The notes: generated by a model not told the origin, from the letters alone. A stretch of DNA of 64,000 bases from Flavobacterium sp. GT3R68 (GCF_007109225.1 NZ_VJZK01000008.1:71635-135634); one strand, 5' to 3'. Shown: positions 8,453 to 18,797, numbered from the stretch's first letter. Numbers and translations: made by a program.

Positions 8453-9409
8453 ATGAACCTATCCGTCATCATACCTCTTCTTAATGAAGAAGAATCCTTG
8501 CAGGAGCTCCATAACTGGATTGTTTCTGTAATGGATACGCATAATTATTCTTATGAAGTTATCTTTATTGATGATGGAAGCACTGATCATTCCTGGTCAA
8601 TCATTAAACAATTATCCTCCGAAAATCCAAATATAAAAGGAATCCGTTTTCTGAAAAATTTCGGAAAATCCCAGGCTTTACATGCCGGTTTTGCTGAAGC
8701 CAAAGGTGATGTGGTCATTACCATGGATGCTGACCTGCAGGACAATCCGGAAGAAATTCCAGAGTTGTACCGGATGATTATGGAACAGCATTTTGATTTG
8801 GTTTCGGGCTGGAAAAAGAAACGGTATGATTCGGTTGTAACCAAAAACATCCCATCGAAATTATTCAATTGGGCGGCCCGGAAAACTTCCGGTGTGCAGC
8901 TGAATGATTTCAACTGCGGCCTGAAAGCCTATAAAAATGTGGTGGTCAAAAATGTGGAAGTTTCGGGCGAAATGCACCGTTACATTCCGGTTTTGGCCAA
9001 AAATGCCGGATTTGGAAAAATCGGCGAAAAAGTGGTCAAACACCAGGCGAGAAAATACGGTTCGACCAAATTTGGAATGGATCGTTTTATCAACGGGTTT
9101 CTGGATCTGATTACGATCTGGTTTTTGTCGCGTTTCGGAAAAAGACCGATGCACCTGTTTGGCGCCTTAGGTTCCATCATGTTTATCATTGGGTTTGTTG
9201 CCGCGGGAATAATAGGAGTTACCAAATTATACCGCCTTGGCAATCACCTGTCTGCGAATCTGGTAACCCAAAATCCGTGGTTTTATATTTCATTGACGAC
9301 GATGATTATTGGAACCCAATTGTTTCTGGCCGGGTTTTTAGGCGAAATTATCCTGCGCACCAAAAATAATGAGGAACGCTACAAAATCTCAAATACTGCC
9401 AACATATAA
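8453..9409 (+). CDS. Family 2 glycosyltransferase, polyprenyl-phosphate glycosyltransferase type
   Basis: The start chosen is the ATG at 8453 (MNLSVIIPLLNEEESL), because the longer frame from 8402 overlaps DUF4199 and adds non-homologous residues. The 318-aa protein has a GT2/DPM1-like domain with VIFIDDGSTD and the metal-binding DADLQDNPEEIP, then two C-terminal transmembrane helices (GSIMFIIGFVAAGIIGV and a final pair around LTTMIIGTQLFLAGF). Such enzymes (GtrB/ArnC/DPM1 relatives) transfer a sugar from a nucleotide sugar to undecaprenyl phosphate on the cytoplasmic face. The specific sugar is unknown. Probable operon with DUF4199 upstream. Confidence 0.85.
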   Translation: MNLSVIIPLLNEEESLQELHNWIVSVMDTHNYSYEVIFIDDGSTDHSWSIIKQLSSENPNIKGIRFLKNFGKSQALHAGFAEAKGDVVITMDADLQDNPEEIPELYRMIMEQHFDLVSGWKKKRYDSVVTKNIPSKLFNWAARKTSGVQLNDFNCGLKAYKNVVVKNVEVSGEMHRYIPVLAKNAGFGKIGEKVVKHQARKYGSTKFGMDRFINGFLDLITIWFLSRFGKRPMHLFGALGSIMFIIGFVAAGIIGVTKLYRLGNHLSANLVTQNPWFYISLTTMIIGTQLFLAGFLGEIILRTKNNEERYKISNTANI

Positions 9410-9424
9410 TTGTTTAGACTAAAT

Positions 9425-9504
9425 GCCTAGCCCTGATTGAAGCGGCATCCCACACTTTTTTGTGTGGATACAGCGGAAAGCAGGAAATAGCTCCTGAAAA
9501 AAAT
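9425..9504 (+). repeat. Flavobacterial hairpin-bearing intergenic repeat, copy B
   Basis: Reads CCTAGCCCTGATTGAAGCGG, CATCC, stem CCACAC/GTGTGG over a T-rich loop, GGATACAGCGGAAAGCAGG and a final AGCTCCTGAAAA. It lies just before the phosphohexomutase and falsely extends that reading frame by 17 codons. Same family as 4284-4360 and 32717-32850. Confidence 0.65.
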
Positions 9505-9510
9505 AAAGAA

Positions 9511-11238
9511 ATGCATATCGAACAAAACATACTAAATGCTGCAAATGAATGGTTAACTCCAGCATTTGACCAACAGACCCAAGAGGAGATCAAGGAAATA
9601 ATGACTTCTTCGCCTAAAGAACTCGAAGATCGTTTTTACAAAAACCTGGAATTCGGCACTGGCGGTATGCGTGGCGTTATGGGCGTGGGTACCAATCGTA
9701 TCAATAAATATACGTTGGGGAAAAATACGCAGGGACTTTCCGATTATATGCATCAGGTATTTCCGGGAAAAGAACTGAAAGTCGTTATTGCTTATGATTG
9801 CCGTCATAACAGTGATACTTTGGCAAAAGTGGTTGCGGATGTGTTTTCGGCAAACGGCATTCAGGTTTATCTGTTTTCGGACATGCGCCCGACGCCGGAA
9901 TTGAGTTTTGCAGTGAAATATCTAGGCTGTCAATGTGGTATTGTGCTTACCGCTTCCCATAATCCGCCGGAATACAACGGTTATAAAGTCTATTGGGAAG
10001 ATGGCGGGCAATTGGTTCCGCCTCAGGATGCCGAGATTATTAAAGTTATCGAAGATTTAAAATACGATCAGATTAAATTTCAGGCGAATGAAAACCTGAT
10101 TCAATATATTGGCAGTGAAGTGGATGAAGCCTTTATCCAGTCTTCGATTAAAAACGCAAGTTTTGACACTGCTGCTGCCTCAAAAGAAAACCTGAGCATT
10201 GTTTTCACGTCTTTGCACGGAACTTCGATCAAATCGGTGCCGGATACTTTGGCGCAGGCCGGATATTCCAACGTACACATTGTGGAGGAACAAGCCGAGC
10301 CGAATGGAGATTTCCCTACGGTAAAATCACCGAACCCGGAAGAGCCTGAAGCACTGACCATGGCTTTGGCACTGGCAGAAAAAGTAAATGCCGATATCGT
10401 CGTGGGAACCGATCCCGATTCTGACCGATTAGGCGTTGCGGTACGGAACAATGAAGGTAAAATGATTTTGCTTAACGGGAATCAAAGTATGGTGATGATG
10501 ACCGCTTTTTTACTGGAGCAATGGAAAAAACAAGGTAAAATCAACGGAAAGCAATTCATCGGGTCTACGATTGTTTCGACTCCGATGATGTTGGAACTGG
10601 GTTCTGCATATGAAGTGGAATGCAAAGTCGGACTGACCGGTTTCAAATGGATTGCCAAAATGATCAAGGATTTCCCGGAATTGAATTTCATAGGTGGTGG
10701 CGAAGAAAGTTTCGGATTTATGGTCGGCGATGCCGTTCGTGACAAGGATGCTGTAGCCGCTACATTACTGATATGCGAAATTGCCGCTCAGGCAAAAGCC
10801 AATGGCAGTTCGGTATATAAGGAATTACTGAACCTGTATGTTGATTTCGGATTTTATAAGGAACATTTGGTTTCAATGACCAAAAAAGGAATAGAAGGAT
10901 TAAAGGAAATCAATCAGATGATGGTGGATTTACGCCTGAATCCTTTGAAAGAAATTAATGGCGAACGTGTGGTGATGGTAGAAGATTATAAGACTTCCAT
11001 TGCCAAAAACCTGTTTACCGGCGAAGAAGAGACGATGGAAATCCCCAAATCGGACGTATTGATTTACTATACTGAAGATGGCGCTAAAATTGCGGCAAGG
11101 CCAAGCGGAACGGAGCCGAAAATAAAGTTTTACGTTAGCGTAAACGCTCCTCTTCATTCGGTTGAAGAGGCTGCTGAAGTGGAAGCTGAGTTAGATACTA
11201 AAATCAAGAACATTTTAATAGATTTAAAAATCGTTTAA
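9511..11238 (+). CDS. Phospho-sugar mutase (phosphoglucomutase/phosphomannomutase)
   Basis: The start is the ATG at 9511 (MHIEQNILNAANEW). The longer frame from a TTG at 9460 lies in an intergenic repeat and is rejected. The 575-aa alpha-D-phosphohexomutase has TASHNPPEYNGYK with the phosphoserine Ser149, a metal loop GTDPDSDRLGVAV, the sugar loop GGGEESFGF and the C-terminal phosphate-binding RPSGTEPKIKFY. It interconverts hexose 1- and 6-phosphates; glucose versus mannose specificity cannot be fixed here. Its TAA overlaps the ATG of the next gene by one base, so the ABC exporter is translationally coupled. Confidence 0.88.
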   Translation: MHIEQNILNAANEWLTPAFDQQTQEEIKEIMTSSPKELEDRFYKNLEFGTGGMRGVMGVGTNRINKYTLGKNTQGLSDYMHQVFPGKELKVVIAYDCRHNSDTLAKVVADVFSANGIQVYLFSDMRPTPELSFAVKYLGCQCGIVLTASHNPPEYNGYKVYWEDGGQLVPPQDAEIIKVIEDLKYDQIKFQANENLIQYIGSEVDEAFIQSSIKNASFDTAAASKENLSIVFTSLHGTSIKSVPDTLAQAGYSNVHIVEEQAEPNGDFPTVKSPNPEEPEALTMALALAEKVNADIVVGTDPDSDRLGVAVRNNEGKMILLNGNQSMVMMTAFLLEQWKKQGKINGKQFIGSTIVSTPMMLELGSAYEVECKVGLTGFKWIAKMIKDFPELNFIGGGEESFGFMVGDAVRDKDAVAATLLICEIAAQAKANGSSVYKELLNLYVDFGFYKEHLVSMTKKGIEGLKEINQMMVDLRLNPLKEINGERVVMVEDYKTSIAKNLFTGEEETMEIPKSDVLIYYTEDGAKIAARPSGTEPKIKFYVSVNAPLHSVEEAAEVEAELDTKIKNILIDLKIV

Positions 11239-13064
11239 TGAGTAATTTCAAAAAAATATATCCTTTTATTATTCCGTATAAAAAGTTTGCTTACCTAAAT
11301 ATCTTTTTTAATATTTTGTATGCTTTGTTCAGTACACTTTCCTTTATGGCATTGATTCCGATGATGCAGGTATTATTTGACCAGACCAAAAGAAATACCA
11401 TAATGCCAGTTTGGGAAGGAATAGCTAATGCAAAAGGATTTCTAGAAGATTTTTTAAGTTATTATATTACCACTTCTACCGACAATAACGGGATTGGGTT
11501 TACTCTATCGATAATGGTTGCCGGAATTATTTCCATTTTCTTACTAAAAAACCTGAGTGATTATTTAGCGATGTTTTTTATCACTTTTCTTCGAAATGGT
11601 GTTTTAAGGGACATGCGGAATGCGATGTATAAAAAAACCATCGATTTGCCGCTTGCTTTTTTCTCTGAAAAAAGGAAAGGCGATACTATTTCCAGGATTG
11701 CTGGCGATGTGAATGAAGTACAAACATCCTTTCTTTCAATTCTGGAACTTATTGTAAAAGAACCGTTAACTATTATTTTTACAATAACAGCAATGTTGAC
11801 CATCAGTGTAAAACTCACGTTGTTTGTATTCATATTTATTCCCGTTTCAGGATTAGTAATATCCAAAATCGGAAAGCAGTTAAAAAAACAATCCACGAGA
11901 GCACAACAGGAACAAGGGCAATTTTTATCGACTATAGAGGAAACTTTAGGAGGATTGAAAGTCGTAAAAGGCTATAATTCGGAAAATTATTTCAACCGGA
12001 TATTTCAGGAGTCTACCCAACGTTTTTTTAATTTATCCAATAGTATTGGCAACCGACAAAATCTGGCGTCACCTGTAAGTGAGTTTATGGGAATTATGGT
12101 GATTGCAATTTTGCTTTGGTATGGCGGACACATGGTTTTAATTGAAAAAACACTGAATGGCGCCTCGTTTATCGCCTATATGGGTTTAGCTTATAACATT
12201 CTTACGCCTGCAAAATCTATTTCCAAAGCATCTTATAATATCAAGAGGGGAAATGCCGCAGCAGAACGCGTATTGGAAATTTTAGACCAGGAAAATCCAA
12301 TTACCAGTAAGATGGATGCCGTGGAAAAACACACATTCGATTCGGAAATAAGCATCCAAAACATCAATTTCAAATACGAAAAAGAAAATGTTTTAAAGGA
12401 CTTTTCTTTAAATGTCAACAAAGGAGAAACTGTTGCGCTTGTTGGTCAGTCCGGAAGCGGAAAAAGCACTATTGCCAATTTATTGACGCGTTTTTATGAT
12501 GTCAATGACGGAACGATTGCCATCGACGGTCTGAACATCAAAGATATGGACCTGCAATCGCTTCGTGGATTGATGGGATTGGTAACACAAGACAGCATTC
12601 TGTTCAACGATACGATCAAAGCGAATATTTCCTTAGGGAAGTTAGATGCTTCGGATGAAGAAATCATAGATGCCCTTAAAATTGCGAACGCTTACGAATT
12701 CGTTAAGGACTTACCTCAAGGTATTTATACTAATATTGGGGACAGCGGAAACAAACTTTCGGGAGGCCAGAAACAAAGACTGAGCATTGCCCGTGCCGTA
12801 TTGAAAAACCCTCCGATTATGATTTTGGACGAAGCGACTTCTGCGTTGGATACCGAAAGCGAAAAATTCGTTCAGGTGGCTTTGGAAAACATGATGCAAA
12901 ACAGGACTTCTATTGTGATTGCGCACCGACTTTCCACCATCCAGAGAGCCGATAAGATTGTTGTAATGCAAAAAGGAATCATTGTCGAACAAGGAAAACA
13001 CGACGAATTGATGGCACTGAATGGTACCTATAAGAAATTAGTGACGATGCAATCTTTTGAATAA
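11238..13064 (+). CDS. ABC transporter with fused permease and ATPase (MsbA/LapB-like exporter)
   Basis: A 608-aa type I ABC exporter half-transporter. An N-terminal six-helix membrane domain (about residues 15-325) includes the coupling-region NREGDTISR-like stretch (EKRKGDTISRI). The C-terminal ATPase has Walker A GQSGSGKST at 403-411, signature LSGGQ at 507-511, Walker B MILDEATSALD and the H-loop IVIAHRLST. It acts as a homodimer in the inner membrane. MsbA-type lipid flipping is the likeliest role given its size and sequence style, but a drug or peptide substrate cannot be excluded. It overlaps the phosphohexomutase by 1 nt. Confidence 0.88.
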   Translation: MSNFKKIYPFIIPYKKFAYLNIFFNILYALFSTLSFMALIPMMQVLFDQTKRNTIMPVWEGIANAKGFLEDFLSYYITTSTDNNGIGFTLSIMVAGIISIFLLKNLSDYLAMFFITFLRNGVLRDMRNAMYKKTIDLPLAFFSEKRKGDTISRIAGDVNEVQTSFLSILELIVKEPLTIIFTITAMLTISVKLTLFVFIFIPVSGLVISKIGKQLKKQSTRAQQEQGQFLSTIEETLGGLKVVKGYNSENYFNRIFQESTQRFFNLSNSIGNRQNLASPVSEFMGIMVIAILLWYGGHMVLIEKTLNGASFIAYMGLAYNILTPAKSISKASYNIKRGNAAAERVLEILDQENPITSKMDAVEKHTFDSEISIQNINFKYEKENVLKDFSLNVNKGETVALVGQSGSGKSTIANLLTRFYDVNDGTIAIDGLNIKDMDLQSLRGLMGLVTQDSILFNDTIKANISLGKLDASDEEIIDALKIANAYEFVKDLPQGIYTNIGDSGNKLSGGQKQRLSIARAVLKNPPIMILDEATSALDTESEKFVQVALENMMQNRTSIVIAHRLSTIQRADKIVVMQKGIIVEQGKHDELMALNGTYKKLVTMQSFE

Positions 13065-13130
13065 TGATAAAAATCCGTACCTTCAACATGGATTTTAAAA
13101 AAGTTGAACTGCGAATTACTCTAATATAAT

Positions 13131-13832
13131 ATGTATCTCAAAGACAAAAACATCGATCTTCCCTACGATTCAGATACTATTGTCTGGAAATACCTTGACC
13201 TGTCCAAATTTGTCGATTTACTGCTTTACCGAAAATTATTTATGTCCCGCTCCGATAAGTTCGAAGACCAATATGAAGGAACTTTCAGCGAACCTACTTT
13301 TGAGGAAATCCGGAAATTATCGGTAAACAATCCCGACTTTTTGGATTTTTATAAAATGCATCGGGAGAATGTAGTCATCAGTAGCTGGCATCTTAACGAA
13401 TACGAATCGTTTGCGATGTGGCAGATTTTTACCCAGAAAAGCGAAGGATTAGCTATCCAGTCTACCGTGGGCAGATTACAACAAGCTTTGACCCCGGAAG
13501 TAAACTACGATCAATATATTGGTGCGGTAAACTATATTGATTACAAAAAAGAATACATCCCTTTTGACGATGCCTTTTTTCCTTTTTTGTTCAAACGGAA
13601 GAGTTTTCAGTACGAAAGAGAAATCAGGATCATTTCGGATTTGACGCACCAAAACGTCTCCATCGATAATGGACTTAAAATTGATGTAGATATCAATCAG
13701 CTGATTGAAAAAATCTACATTCACCCCAAATCAGAAAACTGGTATAAAAACCTGGTCATTGAATTGGTAAAACGGTTGGGGTTTGATTTTAAAATTGAAA
13801 AATCAGATTTGGAAAGTGATATCCTGATTTAA
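13131..13832 (+). CDS. DUF2971 domain protein
   Basis: A 233-aa cytoplasmic protein carrying the DUF2971 pattern. It starts WKYLDLSKFVDLL, continues LFMSRSDKFEDQYEG and has VVISSWHLNEYESFAMW, then IQSTVGRLQQAL and a final YEREIRII. These are the conserved features of a family of unknown function often found near mobile or defence genes, though this copy sits among housekeeping genes. Its stop is 2 nt from the convergent lipoprotein gene, with no terminator between them. No catalytic residues can be assigned. Confidence 0.75.
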   Translation: MYLKDKNIDLPYDSDTIVWKYLDLSKFVDLLLYRKLFMSRSDKFEDQYEGTFSEPTFEEIRKLSVNNPDFLDFYKMHRENVVISSWHLNEYESFAMWQIFTQKSEGLAIQSTVGRLQQALTPEVNYDQYIGAVNYIDYKKEYIPFDDAFFPFLFKRKSFQYEREIRIISDLTHQNVSIDNGLKIDVDINQLIEKIYIHPKSENWYKNLVIELVKRLGFDFKIEKSDLESDILI

Positions 13833-13834
13833 GA

Positions 13835-14536
13835 TTAAATCGGTTTGTAATCCAGAACTTTCCAATCTTTATTGGATAAATCCACAAAGTGATAATAGAG
13901 AATATCGGTTTTATCGAACTGGCCATTTTTATTGGCATCTTCTATGGTTCTGAAATACAGACGGTTTTTGGACTCAATTACATTCCAATCAATTAAGTCT
14001 TGTAAATCAGGCGAAAGTTTCATCAATCGCTTACCGCTGATTTCACTGATATAAAGCGTTTTGATATCACTTGTGTCCAATTTGCCATCTTTATTAGTAT
14101 CTACATCCGCCATCGTATACACCATGATCTGCTGCTTGGTTTTATCCGAAACCGTTTTAAGATATGTGGCCGTTTGGATCAATACCGGTTTGTCAGTCAA
14201 TGCTGTAATTGTATCCGAACCAATTTTCTGGAATTTTAAATTTCGTAAATAACCGGTAATTTCAAATTCACTGGTATTTGAAATCGTGAAACTGACACGA
14301 TCCGCATACTTTGCCTTTCCATCTAAAACGCTTAAATCTCCTACCGGATGAATCATATAATTCGTTCCTTGCATTTGGATTGGTAAATCGGCAATTTCAA
14401 TTTGGGCAGTATCCCGTTTAGTGGTTTTACCTTTATCTTTTGTTGCTTCATAAATTACTTTAGGTTTTGTTTCTTGCTTGCAGCTGGTGAGCAACATAAC
14501 AGAAAATCCGATGAGAAGTATATTTATTGTTTTCAT
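13835..14536 (-). CDS. Lipoprotein with EF-hand-like calcium loops
   Basis: This 233-aa protein starts with MKTINILLIGFSVMLLTSCK, a signal peptide with a lipobox (LLTSC), so it should be lipidated at Cys19. Two aspartate-rich loops of EF-hand/dockerin type appear in the mature part: DVDTNKDGKLDTSD and DANKNGQFDKTD. They probably bind calcium. No enzyme motif is visible. It stands alone on the minus strand, ending against DUF2971. Its envelope location and calcium binding are inferred from the motifs; the role is unknown. Confidence 0.75.
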   Translation of the reverse strand: MKTINILLIGFSVMLLTSCKQETKPKVIYEATKDKGKTTKRDTAQIEIADLPIQMQGTNYMIHPVGDLSVLDGKAKYADRVSFTISNTSEFEITGYLRNLKFQKIGSDTITALTDKPVLIQTATYLKTVSDKTKQQIMVYTMADVDTNKDGKLDTSDIKTLYISEISGKRLMKLSPDLQDLIDWNVIESKNRLYFRTIEDANKNGQFDKTDILYYHFVDLSNKDWKVLDYKPI

Positions 14537-14622
14537 TGTTTCGATCTTTTTATTCTTATGCCCTCCAAATTTTGGGGTGAATTACATAGTCAAATATAAG
14601 CAATTTTACGCTTTCTAATCTA

Positions 14623-17088
14623 TTACAACCTTGCGGTAATTTTTAAATTAAAAGTCCGGGTGGTCATATAATTTGGAATTCCGTATTGATTCTTAGTGTA
14701 AACATCGCGTACCCAAGTATTGGTAATGGCATTCTGATTGTTGAAAAGGTTGAAAATTTCCAAACCAACAGATAAATCTTTAAATTTTTTTAGCCAATGT
14801 CCGTCAGGACGATCTTTATTATTATCCGTGAAAACCTTCGAAAAACCAACATCCGCTCTGCGGTAATCTCTCAAACGGCTTTGATATACATAAGGATCTG
14901 CATATGATGGTGAACCACCAGGCAAACCTGTGTTGTAAACCAGATTTAGGTACAATTTCACACTCGGAAGATTGGGCATATAATCCTGGAACAAAACGCC
15001 AAATTTTAATCTTTGATCTGTTGGCCTTGCAATAAAACCTTTGTTTTCGATATTTTCTTCGGTTTTTAAATAACTAAAACTAAACCACGATTCGGTACCG
15101 GGAACAAACTCACCGTTTAAACGGAAATCCAATCCTTGCACATAGGCCTTGGCATTGTTGGCAGCAGCATAACGAATCCGTACATTTTCAAGCGTATAGG
15201 GATTTACATCCGTTAATGACTTGTAATAGACTTCGGAAACCAATTTGAAAGGACGGTTCCACATTTTGAAACTATAATCATTGCTCAATACAAAATGTAT
15301 GGATTTTTGGGCCTTAACATTAAGAAGCACTGTTCCGGTGGAATCCCTTAGCTCCCTGTAGGAAGGTGGCTGAACATACAACCCTGTGGAAAATCTGAAA
15401 ACCATATCTTTTTCCCAAGCGGGTTTAATTGCAAATTGCCCTCTGGGACTGAATTCCATCTGACTTTTACCTTGTATATTTCTATTTTCTACCTGCCACT
15501 GATGCATTCGGACACCGGCATTGAACCATACATCGTGATTTCCCAATTTGCTTTTTCTATTCCACTGAGCATAACCGGATAATCTGTTTATAACATTAAA
15601 ATTAATGGCTCTCACATTATGATAAGGTACCAATGGCCCCATGTAAGGATTGTTAGGCTGATCATTAACAGGATCAACATATATAGGATTGATGGAAAAT
15701 CCTGCAGAATCAATAACTTCCCACTCCACTACTCTGTCTCGGATATCTTCCCGTGTGAATTTAACGCCCCATTCTATCTGGTTTTTTTTCAGAATATGGA
15801 ATCCTTTTATTTCCCCATTTAGTATCACGGCATCCAAATCATTTCGGGCATGATTCAGTTGAGTACCGATAGCTCTATTGAAAGTAACATCTCCCAGTGT
15901 TTCCGAACCGATATTGGTATCTACCTCACCTAAAAAATAGGCTGCATAAATATCAAAATATTCCTGTTCTAAGGTATGATACCCCGAAGCGATAACTTTA
16001 AAGGTATTATTTTCATTGGGAGTAAAGGTAGATTTCATTGCTCCGAAATACGTGTCGTAACGGTCTTTCTCCTGTCCTTCATAAAACACCTGTAAAGCAA
16101 TTGGTTCATCGATTGTACCAAAATTAGTCTGACGCGATAACGGTTGGTAATTATATTTATTTTGAGAAACATTACCCAAAAAACTCCATTGCCATTTGGT
16201 CGAAGAAATGAAATTAATATTGGTCTGAACATCGGCAAATGTCGGTTTGAAATTAGTTTCCGTTTCCTGACTATTGACCAAAAGACTGTTGTCGCGGTAA
16301 CGGATTCCTGTTATTGCTGACCATTTTTGGTTCTTTGAAACGGCATCTATGGCTAAACTTCCACCAAGAAGACTGGCTTCTGCGGCAGCGGCAAATTTAG
16401 TAGGCCTTCTATAGGTAATATCCAGAACAGAAGATAGTTTGTCACCATATTTAGCTTGGAAACCACCGGCAGAAAATTCAACATTCTGTACTAAATCCGT
16501 ATTGGTAAAACTCAATCCTTCCTGCTGTCCGGAACGAACCAAAAAGGGCCGGTATACTTCGACTTCATTAACGTAAACCAGGTTCTCATCATAATTCCCG
16601 CCGCGAACCGCATACTGCGTACTCAATTCGTTGTTCGAATAAACACCCGGTAAGGTTTTTAAAATATTTTCGATCCCGGCATTTGCTCCCGGAATTTTTC
16701 GGATTACTTCGGGCTCAATACTGGTGATACCCTGTACACGTTTGCGGTTATTAGCAGTTACGATTACTTCGCCCATTTGTTCAGCGTTTTCGTTCATAAC
16801 CACGTTAAACTCGAAATCTTCGTTAGGCTTCAGGTTAACTGTCGCTGTAGTTTTTTTAAGGGAAATATGCGTAAAGACCAACACTACTTTTTGGTTTGCC
16901 GGTACCGTTAACGAATAAAAACCGTTGGCATTGGTAACCACGGATTTATTTTGATAAGAAATATTAACATTTTCAACCGGATTATTGTTCTCATCCAGAA
17001 TAATTCCCTTTACTCTCGCATTCTGTGCAAAAACCGCACATCCGACGAACAAAAAAAACAGGGTTGTAATTTTAAATATGATTTTCAA
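14623..17088 (-). CDS. TonB-dependent outer-membrane receptor with CarboxypepD_reg-like extension
   Basis: An 821-aa protein. After a signal peptide (about residues 1-21, ending VFAQN) comes a carboxypeptidase-regulatory-like beta-sandwich (about 24-105: VKGIILDENNNPVENVNISY). A plug domain follows (about 115-230: VRGGNYDENLVYVNEVEV) and then a long beta barrel ending in TFNLKITARL, with a typical terminal strand. It imports a ligand across the outer membrane using TonB energy. It lacks a SusD partner, so a glycan-uptake role is less likely than siderophore, metal or peptide uptake. The M23 peptidase gene is 11 nt upstream on the same strand, so the two are cotranscribed. Confidence 0.9.
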   Translation of the reverse strand: MKIIFKITTLFFLFVGCAVFAQNARVKGIILDENNNPVENVNISYQNKSVVTNANGFYSLTVPANQKVVLVFTHISLKKTTATVNLKPNEDFEFNVVMNENAEQMGEVIVTANNRKRVQGITSIEPEVIRKIPGANAGIENILKTLPGVYSNNELSTQYAVRGGNYDENLVYVNEVEVYRPFLVRSGQQEGLSFTNTDLVQNVEFSAGGFQAKYGDKLSSVLDITYRRPTKFAAAAEASLLGGSLAIDAVSKNQKWSAITGIRYRDNSLLVNSQETETNFKPTFADVQTNINFISSTKWQWSFLGNVSQNKYNYQPLSRQTNFGTIDEPIALQVFYEGQEKDRYDTYFGAMKSTFTPNENNTFKVIASGYHTLEQEYFDIYAAYFLGEVDTNIGSETLGDVTFNRAIGTQLNHARNDLDAVILNGEIKGFHILKKNQIEWGVKFTREDIRDRVVEWEVIDSAGFSINPIYVDPVNDQPNNPYMGPLVPYHNVRAINFNVINRLSGYAQWNRKSKLGNHDVWFNAGVRMHQWQVENRNIQGKSQMEFSPRGQFAIKPAWEKDMVFRFSTGLYVQPPSYRELRDSTGTVLLNVKAQKSIHFVLSNDYSFKMWNRPFKLVSEVYYKSLTDVNPYTLENVRIRYAAANNAKAYVQGLDFRLNGEFVPGTESWFSFSYLKTEENIENKGFIARPTDQRLKFGVLFQDYMPNLPSVKLYLNLVYNTGLPGGSPSYADPYVYQSRLRDYRRADVGFSKVFTDNNKDRPDGHWLKKFKDLSVGLEIFNLFNNQNAITNTWVRDVYTKNQYGIPNYMTTRTFNLKITARL

Positions 17089-17099
17089 GAGCTTTCTTT

Positions 17100-18797
17100 T
17101 TATTGTTTCTGACTTCTAAAAAATTGAGTTTCAAAGATAGTTGAATTTCCTACATTATCAGAAACCTCCACTTTTAAATCGTTCTTCCCTTCTGCAACTA
17201 TTGCGTCATCGAAAGTGTGGGTTAGCATTCTGGTTTTATAATCGTATTCAAATAAAATCCACTGCCCGTTGAGATAACCGTTATATTGTTTTACACCTGA
17301 TAATTCATCTTTAATAGAAAGCCGGATGCTTTTTTGATCCGTCAACCACTTCCCCTCAATACTTTTCGGAATTGTAATTTTTGGGGCAACAGTATCCAAA
17401 GCCAAAACAAACTGGCCTAAGTTTTTGGTATAGGTAGTAAACGTATATTTATTACGTCGCGTCGGATTATAACCCCGTTTTTTACCTTCAACGGAAGCAA
17501 TAAACATTTTTTCTTTTTGTTTGTCAGTGGCTACGGAATCCTGAATCGAAACCACAAAATTGGTATGAACAGCCACATCATCATTATGAAAATAAAGTAC
17601 ACTGTCCTTTACGTCAAAATCCAGATAAAAATCCTCGTAGAACGTTCCGGCCGGAATAAAGACAGACATATTGTCCTTTTCGAAGTTGTACTCTTTATTA
17701 TTTTTTACCAAATAGGGTGTTTCCTGCACCTGCGAATGGTCGGTAGCTGTAGCCGAGGAATACTGAATCGGAATGCTGACAATCGTTTTATTGTCATTAA
17801 AATCGGAAACTTCAATCCGGCACATCTGTGTCATATTTGGTAACACCTCAATAATTCCATTATTGCCGTCGGGCTGAATAATACTAAGGTTGTATGGTTG
17901 TTTCATAAACAATTTCTGAACTCTTTGCGACATTTTTTTATATCTCGGATAATCAATCAAGGCATTGACATAGCGGGCTTCATCAAATGAAAAGGTATCG
18001 AATTGGTATCCGAATGAGAATCTTCCATTCAGGAATGACTGGATTTTATAAACGCCATTCCTGTCCCAGGCAACATCATAAACATCATAGGTATTGATTC
18101 CAAAACCAATTTTTCCATTGGCAAGTACCTTTTCAGCCAGGTAAGAACCGTCGCTCTGCAAAGTAAGATTCAGCATCATCGGATTTTGGGAAAGGTTAGC
18201 GACGGAGTTTTTATCCAGCGGATAAACCATCAGATTGGTAACTATAGGTTTTTTGGTGTCTTTTATCTGGCTTCCATAATTAAAAAACATCGGATTGATG
18301 ACTTTCTCACTTTGTGTGTCCCTTATCTCAAAATGCAAATGCGGACCATCGGAACCTCCTGTATTTCCTGAAAATGCAATAATATCTCCATTCTTAATTA
18401 CCAATTCTTCGGGCTTCGGGAAAATATCAATCTCAAAGGTTTTTTCTTTGTACTGATTGGCTTTTATGTATTTTTCAATTTTTGGCACTGCAAATTTTAA
18501 ATGCCCATACACAGAGGTAAATCCATTTGGATGTGTGATGTATATGGCCTTACCATAACCGAAAGTAGATATTTTAATTCTGGAAATATATCCATCTGCA
18601 ACAGCATAAACATTTAGCCCTTCCATTTTTTGAGTCTTTAAATCAAAGCCCGCATGAAAGTGATTGGGGCGCAATTCCCCGAAATTTCCGGAAAGTTGTA
18701 ATGGGATATCCAATGGAGACCTGAAATACTCTTTAGGGTACTGATTTTGGGCAAAAAGGGATGCATAACAAATAAAAAAAAAGAAAATAAATCTCAT
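17100..18797 (-). CDS. M23 family metallopeptidase
   Basis: A 565-aa protein with a signal peptide (MRFIFFFFICYASLFAQ) and an N-terminal LytM/M23 domain (about residues 45-190). The zinc ligands sit in HFHAGFDLKT and in GPHLHFEIRDT; YGHL is also present. M23 enzymes cleave peptidoglycan cross-bridges or act as non-catalytic activators; both zinc-binding motifs are intact, so activity is likely. The C-terminal ~370 residues are beta-rich and unassigned. It is the first gene of a two-gene unit with the TonB receptor. Confidence 0.85.
   Translation of the reverse strand: MRFIFFFFICYASLFAQNQYPKEYFRSPLDIPLQLSGNFGELRPNHFHAGFDLKTQKMEGLNVYAVADGYISRIKISTFGYGKAIYITHPNGFTSVYGHLKFAVPKIEKYIKANQYKEKTFEIDIFPKPEELVIKNGDIIAFSGNTGGSDGPHLHFEIRDTQSEKVINPMFFNYGSQIKDTKKPIVTNLMVYPLDKNSVANLSQNPMMLNLTLQSDGSYLAEKVLANGKIGFGINTYDVYDVAWDRNGVYKIQSFLNGRFSFGYQFDTFSFDEARYVNALIDYPRYKKMSQRVQKLFMKQPYNLSIIQPDGNNGIIEVLPNMTQMCRIEVSDFNDNKTIVSIPIQYSSATATDHSQVQETPYLVKNNKEYNFEKDNMSVFIPAGTFYEDFYLDFDVKDSVLYFHNDDVAVHTNFVVSIQDSVATDKQKEKMFIASVEGKKRGYNPTRRNKYTFTTYTKNLGQFVLALDTVAPKITIPKSIEGKWLTDQKSIRLSIKDELSGVKQYNGYLNGQWILFEYDYKTRMLTHTFDDAIVAEGKNDLKVEVSDNVGNSTIFETQFFRSQKQ

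Noticed and set aside
9460..9510. N-terminal extension of the phosphohexomutase from a TTG
   Set aside because: Lies inside a dispersed intergenic repeat; the family N terminus fits the ATG at 9511.
13071..13097. Possible terminator AAAATCC/GGATTTT between the ABC exporter and DUF2971
   Set aside because: Weak AT stem with a 13-nt loop and no proper T-run.
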